A program made the position numbers and the translations under genes. Shown here in pieces: positions 1-6,296 of a stretch of 16,210 bases of DNA (positions within the stretch are counted from its first letter, which is position 1; each line of letters begins with the position of its first letter). The DNA comes from JAPLJQ01 sp037143735 (GTDB lineage: Bacteria; Desulfobacterota; Syntrophia; Syntrophales; UBA2185), in assembly GCA_037143735.1 (NCBI GenBank), contig JBAWYD010000056.1, forward strand, positions 1 through 16,210, given 5' to 3'. The notes below the pieces were generated by a model. That model saw only the letters and a program-made list of their open reading frames with translations. It had not been told where the DNA came from and made no database searches.

Positions 1-101
1 ACCGCTTTCGGATCCGCACCGCTTGCCCCGGAAGCCAATATCCAGAAAACCGAAAGCATTATCAGCGTTGTGGTATGCGTGACAGCTCTACTTTTTTCCA
101 T
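1..101 (-). CDS. pilP: PilP-like type IV pilus assembly protein, N-terminal fragment (runs off left edge)
   Basis: An open frame begins at an ATG (99-101) inside the last codons of pilO, in the +1 frame relative to it, and stays open for 33 codons to the window edge. An AGAAGAAGG purine run lies just before the ATG. The visible protein has a short basic start (MEKSRAV) followed by a hydrophobic stretch ending in small residues (LASGASGA), as in an exported protein with a signal peptide. A second in-frame ATG at 57-59 is a possible alternative start. No lipobox cysteine is visible in this fragment, although many PilP proteins are lipoproteins. The identity rests on position: PilP follows PilO in pilMNOPQ clusters and links the inner-membrane PilN/PilO pair to the PilQ secretin in the periplasm. 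The diagnostic domain lies outside the window. Confidence 0.6.
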   Translation of the reverse strand, partial: MEKSRAVTHTTTLIMLSVFWILASGASGADPKA

Positions 102-780
102 CAGCCTTCTTCTCACCCATTTTTTCCAGGAACATATACGTTTTGATCACACAGGACGTGTTGAGAAGGCGCCCGCTCGCCTTCGCATCTTTTCCTTCCG
201 ACATGGTGATATCTTCGATGTTGATAATGCGAGGCAGCCTGGCTACTTTCTCAAAAAAGAGGGCCGTGTTTTGATAACTGCCGGCAATGATGACTTTGAC
301 GGGAATGTCCTCATAAAACTTCTCTTCGATAGCTTTTTCGGCCACTTCCTTATCGCCAGGTTTCTTGTCAGCGGGCTTTGCCGCCGGTTGTTTTTCCGGC
401 GCCTTCTTTTCAGCCTGCTTGGGTTCAAAGAGGGTAAAACTAATTCCACAATCCCTGCCGGCCTGGGCGACGGAATACAAAAGGCCCGGGATTTCCCGCT
501 GATCGGGAAGCTTTGTCAGGGCCATCCTTAACATTTCCTCCCGTTCCCTCAATTCCCGGATGTATTTATTTTTCTGGGCGGCAAGGCGCTCCTTTTCCGT
601 CACCTGTTCCTGAAGTTCGGATAACTTGGTCTGAAGGGAACCTTTTTGTTCGAAGGATGATTGCAAAACCAAAAAGTAGTATGCCGCAGCCAGGAGAAGG
701 TAGAGCAGTCCAACAGCCATGGCTTTTTGCTTCGGAGGAATTTTTTTAATGACATCCAGATTGAGATTAAACGGCGCCAT
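88..780 (-). CDS. pilO: Type IV pilus inner-membrane alignment protein PilO
   Basis: The 230-residue protein has the PilO layout: a short cytoplasmic N-terminus, one transmembrane helix (about residues 22-40), a coiled coil rich in E, Q, K and L (about 45-90), then a periplasmic ferredoxin-like domain. PilO pairs with PilN to form the periplasmic scaffold that connects the PilM/PilB motor side to PilP/PilQ. A lysine/proline/alanine-rich low-complexity segment (about residues 120-155, with AEKKAPEKQPAAKPADKKPG) interrupts the periplasmic part. This looks like a flexible linker and may be lineage-specific. The start lies 4 bp after the pilN stop, with a GAAGAAGGGA purine run upstream. The 3' end overlaps the probable pilP start. 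Sequence conservation of PilO is low, so the call leans on architecture plus the pilM-pilN context. Confidence 0.9.
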   Translation of the reverse strand: MAPFNLNLDVIKKIPPKQKAMAVGLLYLLLAAAYYFLVLQSSFEQKGSLQTKLSELQEQVTEKERLAAQKNKYIRELREREEMLRMALTKLPDQREIPGLLYSVAQAGRDCGISFTLFEPKQAEKKAPEKQPAAKPADKKPGDKEVAEKAIEEKFYEDIPVKVIIAGSYQNTALFFEKVARLPRIINIEDITMSEGKDAKASGRLLNTSCVIKTYMFLEKMGEKKADGKK

Positions 781-784
781 ATGC

Positions 785-1330
785 TTATGATCCCTTCTTC
801 ACGCAAGATACCACAAACTGCTGCAATTTAATGCCCGAAACTTCTTTTTCCTTGGTAGACAACAGATCAACGGATTTGATAAATCTTGCCCCCGCCAGGT
901 TCCTCATGAAGAGAGCGACGGCGATATTGTTTCTGGCTACACCCTCGATGGTAATATCCATTCCTTTTTCTGTCAGCTTTTCAAGCCAGATGTCCTTCAC
1001 CGGGACCAGACCGCTCAATTCATCCAGCATACGAACGGGAGCGAGGCGATTTTCTTCCAGTGAGTTGATAATGGCGAGTTTTTTTTCCAGAATCGCCTTA
1101 TTACGCTTATATCCTTCGATATCGCCAATAACCTTTGTCAGCTTGGCAAGTTTCTCTTCCTGGTCTTTTACATCATTTTCAAGACCACCGATTTTAAAAC
1201 TGACAAAAAGATGGATTGCACCGATAACGATGACCAACGCGATGAAGGAAACTGCTATCAACGCAATCTGACGGGTTATGTTATCCCTTTTTCCCGTTTC
1301 CCTATAGGGAAGAAGATTGATCTTGATCAT
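785..1330 (-). CDS. pilN: Type IV pilus assembly protein PilN
   Basis: The 181-residue protein carries the PilN signature at its extreme N-terminus, INLLPYR (residues 3-9), the cytoplasmic peptide that docks into PilM. One transmembrane helix follows (about 21-46), then a long coiled coil (about 50-95), then a periplasmic domain that in the family is ferredoxin-like and dimerises with PilO. Length matches the family (about 180-200 residues). The ATG overlaps the pilM stop as ATGA, which suggests translational coupling, and an AGGTG ribosome-binding site sits 4 nt upstream of the start. Together with PilM, PilO and PilP it would form the inner-membrane alignment subcomplex of a type IVa pilus machine, used for twitching, adhesion or uptake. 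Confidence 0.95.
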   Translation of the reverse strand: MIKINLLPYRETGKRDNITRQIALIAVSFIALVIVIGAIHLFVSFKIGGLENDVKDQEEKLAKLTKVIGDIEGYKRNKAILEKKLAIINSLEENRLAPVRMLDELSGLVPVKDIWLEKLTEKGMDITIEGVARNNIAVALFMRNLAGARFIKSVDLLSTKEKEVSGIKLQQFVVSCVKKGS

Positions 1331-2457
1331 CTGTCACCTGCTCTTCTCAGTGCCAGGCCTATCCCCACGGCTGCAATAAGACCGATGCTTTCTATGGATG
1401 CGGGATCCAACGCTTCGTGATTATAGCCTATCTTCTTAAACGGATTGGCAATCTCTGCCTCAATGCCGAGTCTCCGGGACAGGTCATTGACAATACCCGG
1501 AATCATTGCGCTGCCACCGGAAATAAGAACATGCTTGATGTATTCGCCCCCATAGGTGGACCGAAAATAATCAATGGATCTTTCTATTTCCGAACATATG
1601 GGATCGGCATAAGCAAGGAGACTGTTTCTGAATTCCTCTCGTTCCGATTCACTTCCACCGGGCCCTTCGATTTTTATCCTTTCCGCTTCTTCAAAATCAA
1701 TTCCTAATTTCTGCTGAACGGCCTCCGTAATGGAATTGCCAGCCAGGGTAAAATCCCTTGTAAAAACAGAGGCCCCACCCTTGACCACATTAATGTTTGT
1801 AATGCTCGCTCCGATATTGATGAGAACGACCATTTCATTCTCTTCAATATCATAATTTTCCTCGTACATGGTTTCAATGGCAAAAGAATCGACATCCACG
1901 ATGACAGCGTTAAGTCCAGCTTCTTTAATGGCGTCCGTATAGCCCGTGATAATATCATTCTTCGCGGCAACGAGAATAACGTCCATCTGGCTGGGATTAA
2001 ACTCGTTCTCACCCAGTATTTGAAAATCGAAATTCACTTCTTCCGTATTTTCAAAAGGCAGATATTTACCCACCTCGTCTTTGATCAGATCACGCAGTTC
2101 CCCATCGTCCATGGCAGGAAAAGTTACCTTTTTTACGATAACGGAATGCCCCGACAGAGATGTGACAACACCCTTTCGCTTACATTTTGACTGTTTGAAA
2201 AGTTCTTTGATCTTCAGAACCAATTCCTGCTGTTCCACAGGCACACCATCCACGACAACACCTCTTGCCAGGGGAATCCTCGAAAATCGACTCAGGACAT
2301 ATCCTTTCTTGGGTGTTTCAACGATCTCCACAAGTTTTAACGAGTTCGAGCCGATGTCAAGCCCGACCAGTTCCTTGCCCGCCGGAAACAGGCTCTTAAA
2401 GATGTCAAGCACGATTGCCGGCTTAAAACCGGACAACACATTTTTAATATCGACCAT
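1327..2457 (-). CDS. pilM: Type IV pilus assembly protein PilM, actin-like ATPase
   Basis: The 376-residue protein has the actin/FtsA/PilM fold motifs in order: phosphate-1 GLDIGSNSLK (residues 32-41), a shuttle/1C-like region (about 95-190), phosphate-2 INIGASITNINVV (about 213-225), and the adenosine motif ISGGSAMIPG (about 311-321). PilM is a cytoplasmic ATP-binding protein that binds the PilN N-terminal peptide, and that peptide is present in the next gene. There is an extra N-terminal segment of about 25 residues before the actin core. Codon 1 is preceded by GGTGG at a 4-nt spacing, so the ATG at 2457 is well supported. It is the first gene of the pilMNOP unit and follows a 96-bp gap with possible promoter elements. 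PilM needs no other reading given the adjacent PilN and PilO. Confidence 0.96.
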   Translation of the reverse strand: MVDIKNVLSGFKPAIVLDIFKSLFPAGKELVGLDIGSNSLKLVEIVETPKKGYVLSRFSRIPLARGVVVDGVPVEQQELVLKIKELFKQSKCKRKGVVTSLSGHSVIVKKVTFPAMDDGELRDLIKDEVGKYLPFENTEEVNFDFQILGENEFNPSQMDVILVAAKNDIITGYTDAIKEAGLNAVIVDVDSFAIETMYEENYDIEENEMVVLINIGASITNINVVKGGASVFTRDFTLAGNSITEAVQQKLGIDFEEAERIKIEGPGGSESEREEFRNSLLAYADPICSEIERSIDYFRSTYGGEYIKHVLISGGSAMIPGIVNDLSRRLGIEAEIANPFKKIGYNHEALDPASIESIGLIAAVGIGLALRRAGDR

Positions 2458-2485
2458 AGAACCACCGTTTCTGATTCAAAACCTT

Positions 2486-2530
2486 ATTATGTTGATACCC
2501 GGTATACCATTAATACGATAATACGATCAA
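2486..2530 (-). promoter_or_regulatory. Possible pilM promoter region
   Basis: In the gap before pilM, two overlapping sigma70-like arrangements can be drawn on the minus strand: TTGATC (2525-2530) with TATACC (2501-2506) at an 18-bp spacing, or TTAATG (2508-2513) with CATAAT (2486-2491) at 16 bp. The GGTATACC palindrome (2501-2508) lies between them. Both matches are partial, so this is a guess at where the pil transcript starts. Confidence 0.25.
2511..2527. repeat. Tandem 8-bp repeat upstream of pilM
   Basis: TAATACGA occurs twice back to back (2511-2518 and 2519-2526), and the period continues one base further. It lies in the AT-rich gap between the septum-protein gene and pilM, next to the GGTATACC palindrome. 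It could be a slippage product or a pair of regulator half-sites; the sequence does not decide. Confidence 0.6.
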
Positions 2531-2553
2531 TCCATTTAGCGGCTATGATTCAT

Positions 2554-2895
2554 TTATTGGGCGCATCGATAAACCAGATCCCCAACTCTTACCATCCCGA
2601 GTTCGTTACGCGCTACCACTTCTATGTAGGGCTGATTACTTCTGAGCAGGAGAATATTCATTTTCAAATCATAATTCTCGATGGTCATATGCTGATTTGA
2701 TTTCTTCAGCGATGCCAGCTTCTCTTTCATCATAAAGCTATCGACGAGCCCCCTGTTCCCAAACGCAATAAGCAAGCCCATCAAGACGATTAATATCACC
2801 AGGCATCTGCCCAATTTCATTCCAATCAACAGGTCTTTTACGGTCGCAAAAAAAGAATTAAACTTTGCAACATATGAAGGATTAAACATCCGCAT
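2554..2895 (-). CDS. FtsB/DivIC-family septum formation initiator-like protein
   Basis: This is a small membrane protein of 113 residues from the chosen ATG. It has a cytoplasmic segment of about 30 residues, one transmembrane helix (VILIVLMGLLIAFG), a short coiled-coil region rich in K, E, L and N, and an end segment ARNELGMVRVGDLVYR. The last resembles the LGMVrpGEivyr motif of FtsB/DivIC proteins, which bridge FtsL and FtsQ/DivIB in the divisome. Several starts are possible: ATG at 2895 or 2889, both overlapping the upstream XRE gene; a longer one at 2940; or a short 88-residue form at 2820 (MKLGRC) closest to the usual length. GAGGAAG lies about 12 nt before 2895, which is loose. The overlap with the regulator gene suggests coupled translation. 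Identity is from topology plus the C-terminal motif. Confidence 0.75.
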   Translation of the reverse strand: MRMFNPSYVAKFNSFFATVKDLLIGMKLGRCLVILIVLMGLLIAFGNRGLVDSFMMKEKLASLKKSNQHMTIENYDLKMNILLLRSNQPYIEVVARNELGMVRVGDLVYRCAQ

Positions 2896-3082
2896 CTGAT
2901 CCAAATACTTCCTCATATTTCTTTTGCAATGCTTTTGCAACTTTCAATTCAGAGTTTTTTCTCGTATGCAAGCCTTTTTCCATTTTCGTGATGGTTTGAG
3001 GGGCCAGCCCCGCCCTTCTTGAAAGCTCAGCGATGCTCAATGGAATGGCTTCACGATACTGTCTGACTTTATTATCTCGCAT
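2882..3082 (-). CDS. Small XRE-family helix-turn-helix DNA-binding protein
   Basis: This 66-residue protein consists almost entirely of a Cro/C1-type helix-turn-helix. LSIAELSRRAGLAPQTITKM is the HTH core, followed by the usual MEKG turn and a last helix LKVAKALQKKYEEVF. No sensor or dimerisation domain is present. The ATG at 3082 (MRDNKVRQYRE) is preferred because family proteins begin there and CGGGG lies 4 nt upstream. Longer in-frame starts at 3121 (behind GGGGGG) and 3145 are possible. Its end overlaps the start region of the FtsB/DivIC-like gene (2895 or 2889), so the two are probably co-transcribed. It may regulate its own promoter or the neighbouring division or pilus genes, but no target is shown; inverted half-sites upstream are candidates. 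Confidence 0.85.
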   Translation of the reverse strand: MRDNKVRQYREAIPLSIAELSRRAGLAPQTITKMEKGLHTRKNSELKVAKALQKKYEEVFGSDADV

Positions 3083-3161
3083 TTTCCCCGTATTTGAACA
3101 AGTATTTACCCATTTTTGCATACTACCCCCCATGCCCGGACGCAACGAAGCATGAAAATAC

Positions 3162-3205
3162 GCCCTTGCCCACCCTTTAGCAAGGGGTGGTTGGGGGAAT
3201 TTTCA
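3162..3205. repeat. GC-rich imperfect hairpin, REP-like dispersed element (candidate)
   Basis: CCACCCTTT (3170-3178) and AAGGGGTGG (3182-3190) pair around a 3-nt loop with one mismatch. The hairpin is followed on the plus strand by TTGGGGGAATTTTC. The C-run, hairpin, G-run, AATTTT pattern is like the short intergenic repeats common in many Desulfobacterota genomes. It contrasts sharply with the AT-rich DNA beside it. Only one copy is visible in the window, so its repeat nature is inferred. Confidence 0.45.
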
Positions 3206-3236
3206 TATAAATGATACGAATGATAAATAATGTCAA
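3206..3236 (-). promoter_or_regulatory. Possible promoter for the XRE/FtsB-like gene pair
   Basis: On the minus strand a perfect TTGACA (3231-3236) is followed by TTTATA (3206-3211) at a long 19-bp spacing; TATCAT (3211-3216) is nearer but at only 14 bp. The element lies 125-150 bp upstream of the XRE start, so the GC-rich hairpin at 3170-3190 would fall in the leader. The -35 match is good, but the spacing is poor. Confidence 0.3.
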
Positions 3237-3250
3237 TTAAAAAGTATCAT
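3211..3250. promoter_or_regulatory. Inverted half-sites flanking the possible XRE promoter
   Basis: ATGATAC (3211-3217) and GTATCAT (3244-3250) are perfect inverted copies separated by 26 bp. They bracket the TTGACA element. A further ATGATA lies at 3220-3225. The spacing from half-site to half-site is roughly three helical turns. This is the kind of arrangement an XRE repressor could use for autoregulation, but no binding is shown. Confidence 0.3.
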
Positions 3251-3259
3251 GAATAGCTA

Positions 3260-3293
3260 ATTTTCATCAATATTGATTAATATTGATGAAAAT
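3260..3293. terminator. 34-bp perfect palindrome just after the DUF39 gene; possible terminator or operator
   Basis: ATTTTCATCAATATT (3260-3274) and its exact complement (3279-3293) flank a GATT loop. The palindrome starts 7 bp past the stop codon of the DUF39 gene, where a terminator for the long operon would be expected. The stem is almost all A/T, and no run of T follows on the minus strand, so it is not a textbook intrinsic terminator. It is also nested: ATCAATATTGAT (3266-3277) is itself a palindrome, and AATATTGAT repeats with a 10-bp period, which would suit protein binding. Confidence 0.45.
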
Positions 3294-3299
3294 ACGACT

Positions 3300-4475
3300 C
3301 TACAGATAGACGGAAGGCAGCTGTTGCTGAGGTTCGCCGAGAAAGAAATCTCCCCTTTCAATCCATTCCTTGAGGATGTTGGCAATTTCTCGTGCCTTGA
3401 AATAACTCGACAGAGGCGCCGTTACAACCCTGGCGCCTTTAAGTGTGATCTCACCACTTCGAAGGTCCTTATAGTTCACTTCTCCGAGACTTTTCACGAC
3501 ACCCTTCGGATAATCCATGCTGTAGTCATATACCTGCGTCCAGATATTTTCATCTTTGACAGAAGTATAACGGGCCATTTCTTCATTCAGGATGGGAATG
3601 GGAATGCCGATGCCAACGTATAGAGAAACGCCGTAGCCCAACATACTTGCGCCCGTAAGCCAGCCGGAGGTCATGTCCTTTAGATTCCCGATGGTAGCAA
3701 TGGTTCCTGCGCCTTCCATGGGAACACCGTTTTTACCTCGTTTAACATTCGGGTTATGTTGAGTTCCCGGCCACGCTACATAACCCTGGGTTCCTCCGAG
3801 GAAAATTCTTGTCCCGATGCCGATTGTCTTATAATAAGGATCATTAAAGAGGGGACTTAGTTGACCCGATGTCGCGTAATTGGCATTTGCCATGCGGGGT
3901 CGGAGGACACCCATGTAGGTATAAATCGTCCTGTCAGACATATTCACGGCACAATTGTAATTCTGATAAGCATTTCTCGGATTGAAAAGAACGGCGTCTC
4001 GTAAATCGCTGACGGTGATATTCTTCTCATATTTCCGGGCTGGGTAGCAATCCGTTCCGTAACCTTCGACACGCAATCTGATCACGTTACCCGCCACAAG
4101 GTCTTCAATGACATGACCGCCGCCGTAATGAAATTCTCCCGGATAGACGCTGTTGAGAGGATCTCCTTCCGCAACCTCTGTTGCCCCTATATAGCAATCC
4201 ACTGCGGCGACACCGGCGTAAGCGCTCACATCGTTAAGCCATACTTTCGACGCCTTTATTCGGGGAGAGGTATGACCAAAATTCAGAAAGGCGCCCGATG
4301 AGCACATGGGACTGAAGGTTCCCGTCGTGACCACATCGATTCTTCTGGCTGCCTCAGCGTGATCGTGCTTTTCCACAACATCGATCATCTCTTCAGCCGT
4401 CACGACGACAGCCTTCCCTTGTCTGATCTTTTCATTTATTTCCTGATATGTCTTTACAACCTTATGCCTTTTCAT
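3300..4475 (-). CDS. DUF39/HcyBio homocysteine biosynthesis family protein
   Basis: The 391-residue protein matches the DUF39 (COG1900, HcyBio) family throughout: a K-T-Y-x-E-I-N-E-K-I start, VTAEEM, VVTTGTFSPMCSSGAFLNFGH (Cys58), GEFHYGGGHVIEDLVAG, and YGTDCYP (Cys143), then GGTQGYVAWPGTQHNP. In methanogens, family members with a ferredoxin-like partner convert aspartate semialdehyde and sulfide to homocysteine, with conserved cysteines at the active site. Cys58 and Cys143 are the likely counterparts here. There is no C-terminal CBS pair, which some archaeal members carry, and no ferredoxin-like partner gene in the window. GGTGG lies 7 nt before the ATG. It is the last gene of the long operon, 97 bp after dut; that gap holds only a weak imperfect hairpin (CTGACGGGG with CCGGTCAAG). 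Function in bacteria is inferred. Confidence 0.86.
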   Translation of the reverse strand: MKRHKVVKTYQEINEKIRQGKAVVVTAEEMIDVVEKHDHAEAARRIDVVTTGTFSPMCSSGAFLNFGHTSPRIKASKVWLNDVSAYAGVAAVDCYIGATEVAEGDPLNSVYPGEFHYGGGHVIEDLVAGNVIRLRVEGYGTDCYPARKYEKNITVSDLRDAVLFNPRNAYQNYNCAVNMSDRTIYTYMGVLRPRMANANYATSGQLSPLFNDPYYKTIGIGTRIFLGGTQGYVAWPGTQHNPNVKRGKNGVPMEGAGTIATIGNLKDMTSGWLTGASMLGYGVSLYVGIGIPIPILNEEMARYTSVKDENIWTQVYDYSMDYPKGVVKSLGEVNYKDLRSGEITLKGARVVTAPLSSYFKAREIANILKEWIERGDFFLGEPQQQLPSVYL

Positions 4476-4572
4476 GAAATGTCCACCATCCTCTCCAGCT
4501 GAAAAACATTCCTTTTTACCTGTGACGATCCTTACTCATCTGACGGGGTTTCCGGACCGGTCAAGCAGAGTT

Positions 4573-5025
4573 TTAAAAATTCGTATGTCCAAACCCCCCA
4601 CTACCCCTTGCGGTTGCTTCAATCTGTCCGTTTATTACCCATGTCACTTTGCAAACACGGTGTACCACCATCTGAGCGACACGATCCCCCCGTCTGACGA
4701 CGAACGGCTCATCTCCATGATTAATCATGACAATGCCGATTTCACCACGATAGTCCGCATCAATGGTGCCGGGTGCATTTGCCAACGTCACACCATGATT
4801 TAATGCAAGGCCGCTTCGAGGCCTGATCTCGGCTTCATAACCAACGGGCAGTGCGACCATAAGCCCCGTTGGAATCATTTTTCTATCCCCCGGCAAGATT
4901 GTTTCCTCTCTCTCCACGGCGGCATAGACATCCATCCCCGCCGCATGATCCGTCATGTATCGGGGATTGGGGATATCGTCATGACCCGGAAGCTTCTGGA
5001 TGGAAACCATAATCTCTTCAATCAT
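4573..5025 (-). CDS. dut: dUTP diphosphatase (dUTPase)
   Basis: This is a homotrimeric-type dUTPase that hydrolyses dUTP to dUMP and pyrophosphate, keeping uracil out of DNA and supplying dUMP for thymidylate. All five motifs are present in the 150-residue form: AGMDVYA (29-35), RPRSGLAL (69-76), GTIDADYRGEIG (86-97, with the catalytic Asp90 and the sugar-discriminating Tyr92), RRGDRVAQMV (111-120), and the glycine-rich C-terminal arm RGSGGFGHTNF (140-150). The arm reads GFGHTNF instead of the more usual GFGSTG. I chose the ATG at 5025 because GGAG stands 6 nt upstream. ATG at 5010 (MVSIQKLPG) also fits family starts, and ATG at 5037 or a TTG at 5043 overlapping the peptidase stop are less likely. 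It follows the M16 peptidase gene directly. Confidence 0.97.
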   Translation of the reverse strand: MIEEIMVSIQKLPGHDDIPNPRYMTDHAAGMDVYAAVEREETILPGDRKMIPTGLMVALPVGYEAEIRPRSGLALNHGVTLANAPGTIDADYRGEIGIVMINHGDEPFVVRRGDRVAQMVVHRVCKVTWVINGQIEATARGSGGFGHTNF

Positions 5026-5039
5026 TTGAAGCTCCATTC

Positions 5040-6296
5040 TCAAGTCTTTTGCCAGGTAGAGGCAATATCCTTCTCCGATATTTTTCCCACAGCAACCCTT
5101 GAAAGAATGCGGGGATCGAACATCTCACAGGCCAGTTCCCTGACATCCTCACTTTCAACCGCCTCAATATGGCGTATCACATCTTCCGGAGGGATGTGTT
5201 TTCCAAAACAGATCTCGTTTCTCGCCAGCCTCATCATCCGGTTATCGGTGCTTTCCATACTCAACAGGAAATTTCCCTTGATCAATTCCCTGGCGTCATG
5301 CACTTCCTTTTGCGTCAGAAGCTCATCGCACAGCCGCTTTAACGCATCATCAATGAGATCGACAACAACCCGGACATGCTCTTCTCCGATTCCCGCATAG
5401 ATTCCCAACATTCCCGTATCCATATACGGAGCAAGGTAAGAATGAATGGCGTAGGCCAGACCTCTCTTTTCCCTGATTTCCTGAAACAGCCTTGAGCTCA
5501 TGCTCCCGCCTAAAACGGCATTTAATAAAAAACCGGGATACCGCTTGGGGCTCGTTGCAGAAGGGGCAATGGTTCCTATCATCATATGGACCTGTTCAAG
5601 ATCCTTTTTATGGACGGCAACTGCTGATGAAACATCAGGCTTGCGTGTTTCCACCTCGACGACCTTTTGTCCCATGGATTGAAAAGCTTCGCTGACCAGA
5701 TCAACAAGAATATCATGCTTCAGATGACCAGCTGCAGCCAGCACCAGATTATCCCCCCGGTACCGGTCATTGAAGAAGGAAACGAGTCTGTCCCTGTCGA
5801 GGTTGATAATCTGATCTTTCGTCCCCAGAACAGGAAGACCGAGAGAGTGGTCATTCCAGAAAACGGCATCAAGGAAATCTTGAACATAGTCGTCGGGGGA
5901 ATCTTCCACCATGCTGATTTCCTGAAGGACAACAGACTTTTCCTTGCCGATTTCATCCGCCTGAAAGCGGGAGTTCTGGAAGATATCAGCAAGAAGATCA
6001 ATGGACAGGGGAAGATGATAATCCGGTATCTTGATATAAAAAGAGGTCAATTCCTTGCCGGTAAAGGCATTCATAATGCCGCCGACGGAATCAATTCCCG
6101 ATGCGATATCAAAGGCGGATCTCCGATCTGTCCCTTTGAAAAGCATGTGTTCGATAAAATGAGCGGTCCCGTTTGTGGCATGATTCTCGTAACGTGAACC
6201 GCTCTGCACCCAGATGCCTATGGATACTGATCTGACATGATTGATTTCTTCAGAAATGACCCTGATGCCATTATTCAGAATGGTTTTATGGTACAT
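5040..6296 (-). CDS. M16-family zinc metallopeptidase (processing peptidase-like)
   Basis: The 418-residue protein contains the inverted zinc motif HFIEH (His46, Glu49, His50), with the third ligand Glu126 exactly 76 residues further (QEISM), the classic HxxEH-x76-E spacing. The second half is the inactive M16 lobe with GGSMSSRLFQEIREKRGLAYA, whose Arg/Tyr pair helps bind substrate. This is the single-chain cytosolic type found beside pnp and dut in many bacteria (Bacillus YmxG-like), not the two-subunit or long pitrilysin type. The physiological substrate is not known for this group. ATG 6296 is preferred: it overlaps the pnp stop, has GGGG just upstream, and yields the family start MYHKTIL-NGIRV. 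An ATG at 6311 would add five residues with no good ribosome-binding site. Confidence 0.95.
   Translation of the reverse strand: MYHKTILNNGIRVISEEINHVRSVSIGIWVQSGSRYENHATNGTAHFIEHMLFKGTDRRSAFDIASGIDSVGGIMNAFTGKELTSFYIKIPDYHLPLSIDLLADIFQNSRFQADEIGKEKSVVLQEISMVEDSPDDYVQDFLDAVFWNDHSLGLPVLGTKDQIINLDRDRLVSFFNDRYRGDNLVLAAAGHLKHDILVDLVSEAFQSMGQKVVEVETRKPDVSSAVAVHKKDLEQVHMMIGTIAPSATSPKRYPGFLLNAVLGGSMSSRLFQEIREKRGLAYAIHSYLAPYMDTGMLGIYAGIGEEHVRVVVDLIDDALKRLCDELLTQKEVHDARELIKGNFLLSMESTDNRMMRLARNEICFGKHIPPEDVIRHIEAVESEDVRELACEMFDPRILSRVAVGKISEKDIASTWQKT

Noticed and set aside
3273..3623. Plus-strand open frame of 116 codons starting inside the 34-bp palindrome
   Set aside because: It runs antisense to the well-supported DUF39 gene and shows no recognisable protein features.
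4500..4570. Imperfect inverted repeat between dut and the DUF39 gene as a terminator
   Set aside because: The stem has mismatches and no T-run follows on the minus strand; read-through into the DUF39 gene is more likely.
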